From NCBI GenBank assembly GCA_033297075.1, contig MU858240.1, forward strand, positions 1-64,000: 64,000 bases of DNA, given 5' to 3'. Below, in pieces: positions 53,661 to 64,000 of the stretch. Each line of letters begins with the position of its first letter. Positions within the stretch are counted from its first letter, which is position 1. The position numbers and the translations under genes were made by a program. The DNA comes from Rhypophila decipiens. Its lineage: Eukaryota > Ascomycota > Sordariomycetes > Sordariales > Naviculisporaceae. Under the pieces are notes generated by a model. That model made no database searches, was not told the DNA's origin, and saw nothing but the letters and a program-made list of their open reading frames with translations.

Positions 53661-54405
53661 CGAGTACAGTATTGCTTGAGGCTTGGTTTCATTTCATGTT
53701 TCGATGTTGTAAGAATTTTTAAGGTTCAGTGAGCCTCAATCTCAGGCTCTCCCTTCACTTCGCAGCTGTATATGGCGGGATATTTTATTGATCCACCGAA
53801 AATGTGTGAAAATGATGGGAATAGCGGTATCCTTTCAATTAAAAGACATCATTTTGATATTTTCCGGTCATATTGATGAGCTTCTTGTAGTGGTTGAACA
53901 TGTTGAGTGATGAGTTCATCTCAGCGAGGGCGGCCCGGGAATAACCATATATATAAGATTCAGCGAACTGGATAGGGTACGGTGAAGCGGGCTCTATCTA
54001 GTTCGCTAAAACCCACTTTTCCCAAGGCCGCGATGCACCACCAAAAACACTCAGCATAACCAACACAAAGCAGCTCAACAGCCACCAAATGAGCGGTGCT
54101 GGTGTTGAAATTCAGGTCATTAGAAGCCCTTGATATACCCTCTTGAGAATGTCACAGAATACTGAATGCCACGTCCTTACAGCGTCCAACGAAGATAGGT
54201 AGCCCTGTGAACATTCCACACCGTGTCTCTCTCTCTATTAAGCCTTTTAAGAACATAAGAATGGACCAAACGTGTAGTAGTAGAATTGTACATAAAGATT
54301 GTGTGCGTTCACTACAAAAGAAAACAGTTGCCCAAAAACACTGGGGCCATCAATGATATTTATAATTTTCCTCGTCTCTCCGTCTATCATACCAATACCC
54401 TGGGT
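53661..54405. other. Intergenic, promoter of the second FPGS
   Basis: No gene. The right part is the 3' flank of Mic60. Confidence 0.5.
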
Positions 54406-56590
54406 CTACTCGACCCGCAAGCTCTGTAGTCTCGCCTCGGCTTGAATAACCTATCATCATTAAAGTTAGCAAGGTCTCATATCAAATGATAGAAGAGAAA
54501 AGACATGTTAGAACTCACCTCCAAAGCCTGCTGAACCTCCAAAACCTTCCGAACTTCACCAAGCCAATCCCGGCTCAAGGTCTTGGCCCAGCCACTCAAG
54601 CCATTCATCTCCCTAGCCGCATTATCGAGATCCCCCTCCTCAAGGTAAGTCTGGGTTCTCGTCAAAATGCTCTCGACATCATCACCGGCAGCAAGACCCT
54701 GCTTCTTGAACATCAACTTGCTCAACACAAGACTCGATGCGTGGCTAGCAACTCCGGCGTCGTCAGGCAAAAGGGCCGCCTTGCGCACTTCGGTCGCCAC
54801 CCGTCTGAACCGATCCACCAGCTCAGCAGACGTCGAGATGCCCCGCTGGTAAGCAGACGGGTGGATCGAAGCAATAGCCGCGTCAACGACAGCATCGTCC
54901 GCCGCAATCTCCTTGAGCGCTACAAGCTCCTTGATAAACGGCCGGGGATGGTGAGCATCCTCTAAACTAGCACGCACGGCGTCAACAGCGACATGGAGCT
55001 GCTGGGTGCGCAGGTTCGAGTCGACAACCTCGTTCCAGCCGGTAGTAAGCTTCTCAAGCTGCTTCACAGCGGCCGAGAGATCCTCGAGCTTGCCGAGCCG
55101 GGAATCCCGCTCCCCCTCGACATGCTTCTTGATGCCGGCGGTAAACTGGCGCTGCAGCTCAATGGCCTGCTCCAAAAGTTTGTTCTGCAGCTTGGCCTCG
55201 TGGATGTCCCTCTCGCGCTGCCTCACAACTTCCACCTTCTCATTGTACGCCTTCTGCAGGGCTTTCAGCTCCTCTTCAAACTCGATTTGCCAGTGCACCT
55301 CCTGATTAACCATGGCGGCGTCTATCCGGGTGATGAGCTCGTTGGCGGCCTTCTCAAAGTGGTCAGTCTTGGCTCGCACCTCCTTGGCCGCGTCCTTCTC
55401 GACAGCCGCCTTGATGTCCCGGATCTTGGACCCGACCTTGGCGAGCTCGTTCTTGGCCTTGTAAATGGTGGACGCGTACTTTTCGTTGGCATTGTCGTGG
55501 TTGATGACGGTGATGATGTCGTTCAGCATGCGCACGAGGTCCTGCACGACGGGCTCGGCGGCGTCGGGGATGGCCAGAGGGTCAATGGGGGAAGCAGGAG
55601 GCCAGCGGGAGGGCTCGTCCACCTCGGGGGCCTTGAAACCCTTCGTCTTGTCATCCTTCTTGACCACGGCCTTGGCCGCTTCCTCCACCTTGGCAACGAT
55701 AGCCTCGGGGGTAGTGGTCGTCTCAGGCTTTACTGGGGCAGCAGGAGGCGTAGCCTTGGACTCGACCACAGGCAGCTTGGCGGTCTCCTGTTGAGCCTCG
55801 ACAACCGAGGCAGGGACTTTGGCGTCCTGGGGCTTGACGGCCTCCTTAACGGCAGCAGCAGTCTTCTTAATGGCGCTCGACTGCCGTCCAGCAGGCTCAC
55901 CGCCGTCCGCCACCCGCCACGAAGCTCCGCTCTGGGCAGGAATGGTGACCTGCTCTCCGGCATCGCGCGACGACCGTCCAGACACTCGGCTAGCGACGTT
56001 GGGGAACCGTTTCCTGAAATCCATCTCCTCCATGTACAGGACAGCCTGCTCGCCATAGGGAACGTATTCGGTGAAGAAGTCGTGGAAGTTGTCGTTGATG
56101 CGCGAATACCAGACGCCGCCGCCGAAACCGAGAGCACTGAGGATGGTGAGCGTCAATATATAGTTGCGCAGCCTGCGGAAGAAGCCCTTCTTGCGAGGAA
56201 GAGGAGGCGAAGGAGGCGGCGGGGGAGGGACAGTCGCCGCGGGAGCGGGAGGAGTCAGGGGAGCATTCTCAAGAGGGATGGTCGGTGCAACTGCCGAGGC
56301 CGGGGGAGGAGGAGCTGTCGAGGGGGCAGTCAAGGTCTCGGACGCGGGCAGTTTGGCATTGTCGGCAGTGGGCTTGTTATCGATGGCATATGAGCGCTGC
56401 GAGGATTGCAATTGACGACGGTTAGTGTGTGTAAATTTACTTAAGAATCTTTTCTCTCGGAGATGAGGTCATATCTGTTACTTACAACAAGACCGCGGCG
56501 CACGACAGCTGCTTGCCATTGACGACCAGCGGCAGCTGCGGCGGGCTTGCTACCCAGCGCCCTCACGGATCGAAGCGATGTCCGTAACAT
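54406..56590 (-). CDS. mic60: MICOS complex subunit Mic60 (mitofilin)
   Basis: Three exons: 56590-56486, 56396-54519 and 54450-54406; 675 residues. Both introns are standard (GTAAGT..CGCAG; GTGAGT..GATAG). The first exon encodes a basic presequence beginning MLRTSLRSVRALGSKPAAAA with no acidic residue. A Pro/Ala-rich stretch, a single inner-membrane helix (YILTLTILSALGFGGGVWYS, about residues 113-132), an Ala/Lys/Glu-rich region, a long coiled coil (about 320-500) and the conserved C-terminal mitofilin domain follow. The last exon supplies VIQAEARLQSLRVE, completing the C-terminal helix. Mic60 anchors cristae junctions and binds outer-membrane partners from the intermembrane space. A naive reading would end the protein at VSSNMSFLFYHLI, inside the second intron. 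Confidence 0.93.
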
Positions 56591-57515
56591 GAGGGAATTG
56601 AGTGGCCAGCGAGGCGCGATGTGGATGGTGAGGTTGGTGGTGTTGTTTTGGCGGAGAAATGCTCCGAGTCGACTTGTTGGAGGTCGTCCGCTGTTAGAGC
56701 GAGCAAAAAAGGTTCGGTAAAGAACCGGGAAGAGCTGTTAGCGGATTGCCTTGGATTCAGGTCCCAACGACAGGGGTAGCAAGGCTTGGCACCAGTCCAG
56801 TGGTCCGGGCTTTCAGTCATGACCACTCACCCGGAAGGGACCTTGATGCTGATATTGAACAAAAGTCATAGTAAAGGACATTCATAAAAGGCATTCAAAA
56901 TTGTTCAATATTATCAGTCCAATCCCCTGCAAGCTGTTGCTCTATTTGCATACTGTTACAACAAAGGAATCCTTCCGGGAGGAAGAACATGAAAACCATG
57001 TCTGGCTGAGACGAATGCAAGTCACATAAAAGCTGTTTGTCCTTGCAATTCACTTCCCCAGCCGCGTTGAGAAAGGTGTCCCAAATGGCGTCAAAGGGAA
57101 TAGGCTATAAAGAAACCCCACTGACGAGAAGGAGAAAGAAAACATGAAATAAAAAAGAGGTATTAAAAATCAGCAGAGCCAGGACGAAGAACCATCCTCC
57201 CTGTAAGACTCCGCCTGAGATATGCCCAACCGCTCACACACCCTTACCCCCGGCCATACAAAACACTCCCGACCCTTCCAGGCAAAGGAAAAGCAACCGC
57301 TGCTGGCTTGTGTCTATATCGAAACGGTACCCAGTCAAAAGAACACCCAACACAGGCAGCTGTACCGAGCCCCATCATGCAAGTTAAGCGTGCCACAATC
57401 CTCCTCTAAGATTACCACGGCTTAATGCTGTCCTCCAAAACACTCGTTTGCGTAGATATGGAACCATCCTGCGCGCCAAAACATGACTTTATCACTGCAA
57501 GCCCAGACGAGTCCC
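56591..57515. other. Intergenic, no supported gene
   Basis: Promoter of Mic60 (left) and 3' flank of Rab5 (right). No coding sequence is seen. Confidence 0.5.
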
Positions 57516-58358
57516 CTAGCAGCTGCAAGGTCCTCCAGCTTGCGTGTTGGCCCCTTCTGGGGCAAGAGTCACGCGTGACGCCTGCCCACCAGGACCACGA
57601 GCACCGTGCCTCGGCCCCGCCTGCTCGAGCGGCAACCTCTTCGCGATAGCAGTGAACAGCTCCTGCACGTTCTCGGCCGTCTTGGCTGATGTCTCGAAGA
57701 AGAGTAACCCGGCCTCCTTGGCGTAGGCCTCGGCGTCCGCAGTCGGGATGGCCCGCTTGTCGGGTTGTTCGGTGACGAGATCGAGCTTGTTGCCGGCCAG
57801 CGCGATGATGATGTTCTCGTTGGCTTGGCGTTGGAGTTCCTTGACCCAGGCCTTGGCTTTGTCGAGAGATGACTGTTGTTCCTTTGTTAGTTCATGTCAG
57901 CGTGGAGAGAAGAGAATTAACATACGGCTTGTGTAATATCGTAGACCACCACGGCGCAGTTAGCGTTCCTGTAGTACATGGGCGCCAGAGACTTGTATCT
58001 CTCCTGGCCCGCGGTATCCCAAATCTCAAATTTGACTGTGGTGTTTTCGTCGAGCGAGATGGTTTGCGTCAGGAAGGCGGCACCGATGGTGGATTCCCTG
58101 TACGAGTCGAATTGGTCCTGTCGAGAACTGTCAGCTGTGTTCTGGCCTGGGTATTCTCGAGAAGAGAGATATTCACCTTGACAAAGCGCAGTACTATCGA
58201 ACTTTTTCCAACAGCCGATTCGCCTGTTTGTATCAACTGCAGTTAGCATCTGGCCCGAGACGACAAGGTTTGCCGCACAACGAACCTAAGAGTACGAGTT
58301 TGAATTGTGCAAAGCGGTTGCTCATGCCGCGCGCACCGGGGGGTCCTCGAGATGCCAT
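57516..58358 (-). CDS. Rab5-family GTPase (Vps21/Ypt5-like)
   Basis: Four exons: 58358-58286, 58223-58177, 58117-57926 and 57872-57516; 222 residues, the usual Rab5 length. Introns are 53-62 nt with GT..AG ends. The joined protein has P-loop [18 protein letters not shown], the Rab5 effector segment [48 protein letters not shown] and [20 protein letters not shown]. It ends GGPCSC, a CxC-type prenylation site. Rab5 controls early-endosome fusion and recruits phosphatidylinositol 3-kinase. The gene lies head to head with Sac1. A start at the second Met ([14 protein letters not shown]) would also give a complete GTPase; the first is kept because the added residues are in frame and its context is good. 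Confidence 0.93.
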
Positions 58359-59404
58359 GGCGAGGATGGGAATGTGGTGTTGTGGTGGTCGTTGTTTGGT
58401 GTGGGAAAGTGGGAAGTGGTGGTTCCGGACGGTCTCGGTTATGACGCCGCCAAATCTACAAAGGGCCGTAGACTGGGATGATGATGCGGCGCGTGGTCGG
58501 AACCAACAAATGCGGGCCTATAAGACTTTTGTCGTCAAAGACGGGAACCGGACGAAGTTCGTTTCAACGGCTGGATTTCGAGTCGGGGTCTCGTTATCGG
58601 TCAAGTCAAAGGAAACGGTGGGGCGATTGCTTGCGAAGTTGTGAGATGGTGAATGGCAGGCAGTGGCAGGCAGGTTCGTTGAAAGGTTGAGGACTGGAGT
58701 CGCTGGAGAAATGCAGTTGCATCGAGAGCGAGCCACGGGAACATGGGAGGCTTCGGGTTACGCTCAACAGGGCTAGCAATTGGTGCAGGCCCAGGTCATG
58801 CTGGGATTGCGGCAGCCTGGTGCCCACTGGTTTCCGGGCTGCTTTCTCACTGGAACTTGCGGCTGCTGGGCGCTGGCTTTCCACTGGCCCAGCCCAACCA
58901 AGGGCCCACTGTCCACGTCAGGTTCGGGCGAAGTTGAGTGCCAAGACAGGAGCAAAGCCGTTTAATGGCCCGTGCACGTCCCACGTGATGGGGGTTTCAC
59001 GAGCCAGACCGGACCGCAGGCGCCAAAGTGTATTATGTCATCAATGCTCCCTGGCCAGAATGGCAGAATGGCATTTCGTCAGATCTGTTCTGGACAGTGG
59101 ACAGGGGTCCAAGATGAGGTCCACACTCCAAAGCTGGCAACATTGAAACACGGCCTCTCTCAGTTGGCAACGCTGTGATCCGTGATGACATCGAGAGCTA
59201 GACAAAACCATTGACAGTTCTTGTTCGTTATTCCCCTGGGAACCTTTTAGTCCGGCGCATCCCTTTCTTCACGATTAGGGAAGTTTACAGACACCGGCCT
59301 TTTATACTATTTATTTATTTTACTTACTCCTTTTGACGTGCCCACCGTGTAAAGGGCCCCCCTTTAATAAAACACCCTTCGTTCGATTCGAATTCTACTT
59401 CAAA
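58359..59404. promoter_or_regulatory. Divergent promoter of Rab5 and Sac1
   Basis: About 1.05 kb between two start codons on opposite strands. It contains a CACGTG palindrome near 58982-58987. No gene is supported. Confidence 0.5.
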
Positions 59405-61647
59405 ATGTCACTCCCTTTTCGCGACATCAACGTCCAGGTCGCGTCCGACTGCTACATCTTCACCTCGCCGTCGAGCCCCAATGCGCCCGCCTTGACCATC
59501 GACCGACCCACGGGCGACATCCGTCTCAGCGATGCCGCTCTCCTCTCGGGGCGCCGTGTGTCGCGCGTGACGAGCATTTCCGGTATCCTGGGTGTGATTC
59601 GGCTGCGACTGGGTGAGCAGCTCTACTGAAGAAGATGGATCCTGCGCCTACTCCCACTGACTTCTTGTCCTGCTCGCAGACAAATACATCATAATCATCA
59701 CCAAGGCCAAGCCCATTGGGCGGCTGAAGGGCCACATGGTCTACAAGATCATATCGACTGATCTCCTGCCATGCCGCGAGCGCCAGATCCGCGATCCCGA
59801 CGAAGACAAGTTCCTCGCCCTTGTCAAAGGATTCATAAAGTCGGGACCCATGTACTTTTCCTACTCGATCGACCTTACCAATAGTTTCCAGCGCCAGGCG
59901 CAACAAGACCGGTCCGTTCCGTTGTGGCAACGGACCGACGACCGCTTCTTTTGGAATCGCTTCATGCAGTCTGACCTGATCGACTTTCGAAACCAGGGAG
60001 GAAAGGGACAACCTGCTCCCCAGCGCGGCGTCGACCCCTACATCCTTCCCGTCATATTTGGAACGTTCGAGATCCACCCGACCACGTTCAAGAGCACCCC
60101 CTTGACGATTGCGCTCATCAGCAGACGGTCCAGACACCGCGGCGGTACAAGATACTTCACCCGAGGCTTGGACGAGGAGGGACATGCGGCCAACTACAAT
60201 GAGACGGAGCAGGTGGTGATTCTAAACGACCGCGGCGGCCCCATGGGTGGCTTTGCTGGCAGCGGCGACATGCAGAGCGGTAAGTTGGGCGGCTCTGACG
60301 GGAAAGAGATGCAGATTCTGTCGTACGTCCAGACCCGTGGCAGCGTCCCGGCCTACTGGGCCGAGATCAACAACATCAAGTACACGCCCAAGATCCAGAT
60401 CAAGAGCGTCGAGGCGGCTCTCCCGGCCGCCAAGCTCCATTTCGACGAGCAGATCCGCATCTACGGCGACAACTACCTGGTAAACCTGGTCAATCAGAAG
60501 GGGCGCGAGATGCGCGTGAAGCAGGCCTACGAGCAAGTCGTCGAGGCACTTGTCTCGTCGCCCAAGGAGGACTGGCAGGCCGACCAACTGACGGACGAAA
60601 AGTTCCACACCATTGAGCAGGGTGGCGCCAAGCGAAGCGATTTTGACAGGTTACACTACATCTACTTTGACTACCACGCCGAGACCAAGGGCATGCAGAT
60701 GCACCGTGCGCAGCTTCTCATCGACAAGATGCACGATGCCCTCATCAAGCAACAGTACTTCCGGGCCGCCGACATGCCCGCCAGCATCGACGGCCGTCTC
60801 GAGGTGCGCAACCTGCAGACCAGCGTTGTGCGCACCAACTGCATGGACTGCCTGGACCGCACCAACGTGGTACAGAGCATGCTCGCACGCTGGACGCTCG
60901 ACCGCATGTTTATCGACCTGGGGCTCATGGCGCGGGGCACTCGCTTTGCCGACGAGGATGCGGCCTTTGAGTTCATGTACCGCAACATGTGGGCCGACAA
61001 CGCCGACACTGTCTCGAATGCCTATGCCGGCACGGGGGCCATGAAGACGGACGTTACACGCACCGGCAAGCGCACCAAGGCGGGCGCTCTCCACGACGGC
61101 AACGTGGCCGTTACACGTTACTGCAGGAACAACTTCCTCGACGGGCCCCGTCAGGACGCTTTTGACCTGTTCCTGGGCGCATATCAGCCAGCAAACTCGA
61201 ATATTGGTGCCAACCTGATCTTTGCCGACAGGCGGCCACTTTTGATCCAGGCCGTTCCTTATGTCGCTGCATTTAGCTTCTTTTGCGTATTTGTCGCCTT
61301 ATTTACGACGCGGGCCCCAGGTTCGGCACTATGGCCCATGAGGCTGTTTATGTTGTTCTGGACGTTTATGGCAGCCTTTTGTCTGCATTTTATCATAAAC
61401 AACGGAATGCTTTATGTGAGTCCCTGCATTCACCATGAGTCTCATGTATCAAATGCTAACTATGAATCAAAAGGTAAACTGGCCCAAGCTCAATCCCCGT
61501 CCGTGGGCTATAGAGGGATACCACGAGACCATCACCAAGGTGGTGAGGAAGGACAAGATCCTGGGACCACTGGTGGCGAGGCATGAGCGTGGTCTTAGTA
61601 CGGCCAGGTATATCAATGCCGAGGAGGGCAAGAAGAGGATTGAGTAA
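59405..61647 (+). CDS. sac1: Phosphoinositide phosphatase Sac1
   Basis: Three exons: 59405-59612, 59680-61415 and 61474-61647; 705 residues. Introns are GTGAGC..CGCAG and GTGAGT..AAAAG, the latter with GCTAAC. The Sac domain begins about residue 50; the catalytic P-loop CX5R is in RTNCMDCLDRTNVVQS (Cys about 457). Two transmembrane helices follow, PYVAAFSFFCVFVALF (about 592-613) and MRLFMLFWTFMAAFCLHFII (about 621-643), then a cytosolic tail rich in Lys and Arg. This is the Sac1 layout: an ER and Golgi membrane lipid phosphatase that removes phosphate from PtdIns4P and other monophosphoinositides. A Gly/Ser-rich insertion (GGPMGGFAGSGDMQSGKLGG) interrupts the N-terminal half of the Sac domain. 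Head to head with Rab5. Confidence 0.94.
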
Positions 61648-62872
61648 AAAGTTATCTTCTCCTCTGGTCTATTCTATTTTCTTGTGGGTTAGAAGTCGAT
61701 AGAATTATTTTCTTCTCTCATTACTTGGTTGACTGGCTACCAATACTTTACGCCTTCCATTTGTCTTTTCTGCTTCTTACCTGCCCTTCCCCTTTGTTGT
61801 CCATTCTGGCTCTCTATTACTACCCCATCTTCTATCACATTTCTTCTTCATGGGGCCACTTGATTTCTATCATCCGTTTAGTTTAGAACCGGTTCCTGTC
61901 AAGCTCTTTTGGCTCGGACCTTTACACATTTAATACTTTTCCGACGGAAACACTCTATCAAATAAACGCATTGCACCTCACTTTAACAAGTCTTCAAATC
62001 ACCGTTCTCGCCCACTTCCCTCCCAATAAGCAGTCAGTCACTCCCCTTTCTTTGTCTGGAAGCGGTCCAATTGGGTTGATGGCTGTGGGCCATCAGGTAA
62101 TGCTTTCTTTCATTCTGGCAAGTCTCATTTTCACCCCCGTCCTCCTTGTTTCTCTCAAAGACTTGTGTGTCCAAGACATCCAGGTACCAGACCACATAGA
62201 TAGACGTGGAGGTGACTTCTCGTCATATGCTCTTGCCTCACCACAACCACAGGATAGCATGGCAACCTCATCTGGCGACACGGGATGTTGAGGCATGAAA
62301 TGTGCCGTGTCGTCTTTGTCACGGAAATATGTTAGGTGGCCACCAGACGATCCTCAGAGCAGAAGAACGACCAAGACATGGTGCTTTTCAGTCTCTTCGC
62401 TCGGTGCACGACGGCGCAAAGACAACACTGTCGACCTTGCTCGGACGATAGACAACTGGCTGCCGAACAGGCGATGGAACCAGGAAATTTCAACATTGGA
62501 CCACTCATCGAAATCTCATCTTTCCTACTCAAAAAGGGTCCAGTGGTTTCAAATGGCGTCGAGACAAGAGGTCTCTGGCTCTCTCTTTGTAGTGACACAA
62601 TACCGCCATGGTTCGTTTCTATTATTTCTCCTCTCCCTTCAACAAAGGACGACTTGATCGGGCCCTTTCACACCTTGGACCTATTCCCGCCTGGCCTCCT
62701 TTGAGAAGCGGCAACGTCTATTCACTTGGCGGTATATAAAAGACTCGAGCGCTCGCCAACAATGTAATAAGACCCCTTGGGCCGATAAACAACACCAGGA
62801 TTGCAAGACAATCCAGCCGGAGGTCATAAAACTCGTGTCTTGTAGAAACGCAGCCTGAGAAGAGCTATCAAA
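61648..62872. other. Intergenic, promoter and leader of the last gene
   Basis: No gene supported. C/T-rich runs around 61780-61860 and 61990-62050 look like fungal promoter or leader sequence; a leader intron is possible but not certain. Confidence 0.45.
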
Positions 62873-64000
62873 ATGGAAAGAACAGCCTTCCCAAAACGGT
62901 CTCAGTTTTACATTGACGAGTATACGTTCGAGGAAAAGGTCAGACGCCCGAAGGACATTAAATATGAGGAGCTGTCGCAAGAGGAGCTTGCAGACGTCTG
63001 CAGGGAGCTGAGGAAGAAGGTGGAAAAGTACGAGAAAGCAGCCGAGGATGAGCTTGAACAAAAGCTCAGGCAGGCCAGAGCCCTGACCGTCCTCGAGATG
63101 CACATGAACATCCCCGACGAGGAGCGTCACGGCCACCATCAAAACGTCTCTCTGGAGCACGCTCTCACGTGGCTGGGGAAATACGGATATGAGAACGGCG
63201 AGGGACTGCTGATTGATGTCAACGAAATTCAGCGCAAAGTCATAAGCAAACGCGTTCGCGAAGTCATGAGGACCTCTCAGCTCTGCAACACTCGGCCGTG
63301 CTGCAAGCATGTCTTGCAAGCCCGTCCGCCTGTCGTACAGGAAGGCGAGAACCTCCAATACAGCCAGATTGCCCTGGGGCTCCCCGTCCAGCAGTTCCTC
63401 GAGACCCTGCCGCCGGATGTGCTCGCCAGCGACAGTAGGATCTGGAGGCGCACTGACGGAACACTGCACCACTTCGCCAAGCAGGACGACCGCCTCTCGC
63501 GCGACGAGATTGACAAGATGGGCTTCCTCACGCTCTACTTCCGCGGCCAGACGACGCCCGAGTTCATGACCACGCAGAGGACAGTCATTGACAACCTGCA
63601 GCGCGAGGCCCATCGCAAGAAAGAGCTCAAGGTGTGCAAGGAGGTGGCCCAGTCCGGCATGCGCAGGACCGTCAATGTGATCCGCAAGGCCATGGGCGAC
63701 GAGGACTACGAGACCGTCAGCCCTACCAAGAGCGTCATGAGCAGCATGGCCGTGGCTCCCCGCCCGTACAAACCTGGAAGCAAGGACCTCCCGCGGCACA
63801 AGCATGTGTCCATGGTCAAGCTCTACGAGAACCCCGAGGGTGGTGCTGCTCCCTTGATGACGGGCGCCCTCAACCGGGGGTCCAAGACGCTCTCGACAGC
63901 CGCTGCCAATGCGGACCGATACAAACGGCAACGGACCAGCGCAGGAAGCCAGAAGGCCGTCTCTTTCCAGACGGCAAATCTGGAACAGATTCGTGAAAAC
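62873..64000 (+). CDS. Uncharacterised protein, truncated by the window edge
   Basis: An open frame starts at ATG 62873 (context ATCAAAATGGAAAG) and is still open after 376 codons at the right edge. The N-terminal third is a charged helix with coiled-coil character (ELRKKVEKYEKAAEDELEQK). The middle has LEHALTWLGKYGYENGEGLL and cysteine/histidine residues (SQLCNTRPCCKHVLQ) that could be a small metal site but lack a known pattern. The C-terminal visible part is basic and Ser/Pro-rich. No family is recognised. The frame is clean over more than 1.1 kb and codon use matches the neighbours, so the gene is real. A 416-codon open frame on the other strand is a shadow. Confidence 0.65.
   Translation, partial: MERTAFPKRSQFYIDEYTFEEKVRRPKDIKYEELSQEELADVCRELRKKVEKYEKAAEDELEQKLRQARALTVLEMHMNIPDEERHGHHQNVSLEHALTWLGKYGYENGEGLLIDVNEIQRKVISKRVREVMRTSQLCNTRPCCKHVLQARPPVVQEGENLQYSQIALGLPVQQFLETLPPDVLASDSRIWRRTDGTLHHFAKQDDRLSRDEIDKMGFLTLYFRGQTTPEFMTTQRTVIDNLQREAHRKKELKVCKEVAQSGMRRTVNVIRKAMGDEDYETVSPTKSVMSSMAVAPRPYKPGSKDLPRHKHVSMVKLYENPEGGAAPLMTGALNRGSKTLSTAAANADRYKRQRTSAGSQKAVSFQTANLEQIREN

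Noticed and set aside
54993..56393. 466-codon open frame antisense to Mic60
   Set aside because: Low-complexity Gly/Leu/Arg-rich translation caused by the codon bias of the real gene on the other strand.
62681..63931. 416-codon open frame on the minus strand
   Set aside because: Lies over the partial gene 62873-64000, whose translation is more protein-like and starts in good context.
1..64000. Secondary-metabolite cluster, CRISPR array or complete autonomous transposon
   Set aside because: No PKS, NRPS or terpene enzymes, no regularly spaced repeats, and no transposase or reverse transcriptase motifs were seen.

Overview
This window is nuclear DNA of a filamentous ascomycete (Pezizomycotina, most likely a Sordariomycete). 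The genes carry short introns of about 50-140 nt with GT..AG ends and CTAAC/CTGAC-like branch sites. The conserved genes are typical of moulds: Mic60, Sac1, Rab4, Rab5, GH2 beta-mannosidase, xylitol dehydrogenase and two folylpolyglutamate synthases. One tRNA gene has an intron just 3' of the anticodon, as eukaryotic tRNA genes do. The species cannot be told from the sequence alone.

The left half (about 1-31.5 kb) looks like accessory, partly decaying DNA. It holds a DUF3669 gene with two in-frame stops, a small hydrophobic membrane protein, an unrecognised two-exon gene, a long minus-strand gene with inconsistent reading frames (5.6-7.3 kb), an intact PHS-type MFS transporter with a separate first exon, a membrane protein with one apparent frameshift (11.8-13.9 kb), a zinc alcohol dehydrogenase, a dienelactone-hydrolase-like enzyme, a GNAT-like protein, an HD-domain hydrolase of the cyanamide-hydratase type, two small two-exon genes, and an F-box plus ankyrin locus broken by frameshifts and stops. 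Long AT-rich stretches without genes lie between them. Most of the stop codons are explained by C-to-T change at CpA (CAA or CAG to TAA or TAG), which fits repeat-induced point mutation or ordinary decay.

The right half (about 32-64 kb) is dense and intact, and looks like core genome: a D-2-hydroxyacid dehydrogenase; a proline-rich protein with a dsRNA-binding-like region; a short-chain dehydrogenase; Rab4; GH2 beta-mannosidase B; xylitol dehydrogenase; tRNA-Leu(CAG); two convergent FPGS paralogues; Mic60; Rab5; Sac1; and a gene running off the right edge. Linked themes are folate and one-carbon metabolism (the FPGS pair), endosomal and phosphoinositide traffic (Rab4, Rab5, Sac1) and sugar use (beta-mannosidase, xylitol dehydrogenase).

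The least expected points are the tail-to-tail FPGS pair with a likely mitochondrial presequence on only one member and a GC-AG intron in the other, a 191-bp element with perfect 15-bp terminal inverted repeats at 38.7 kb (MITE-like), a Rab-like GGCC tail on the xylitol dehydrogenase, and the concentration of broken genes in the left half.
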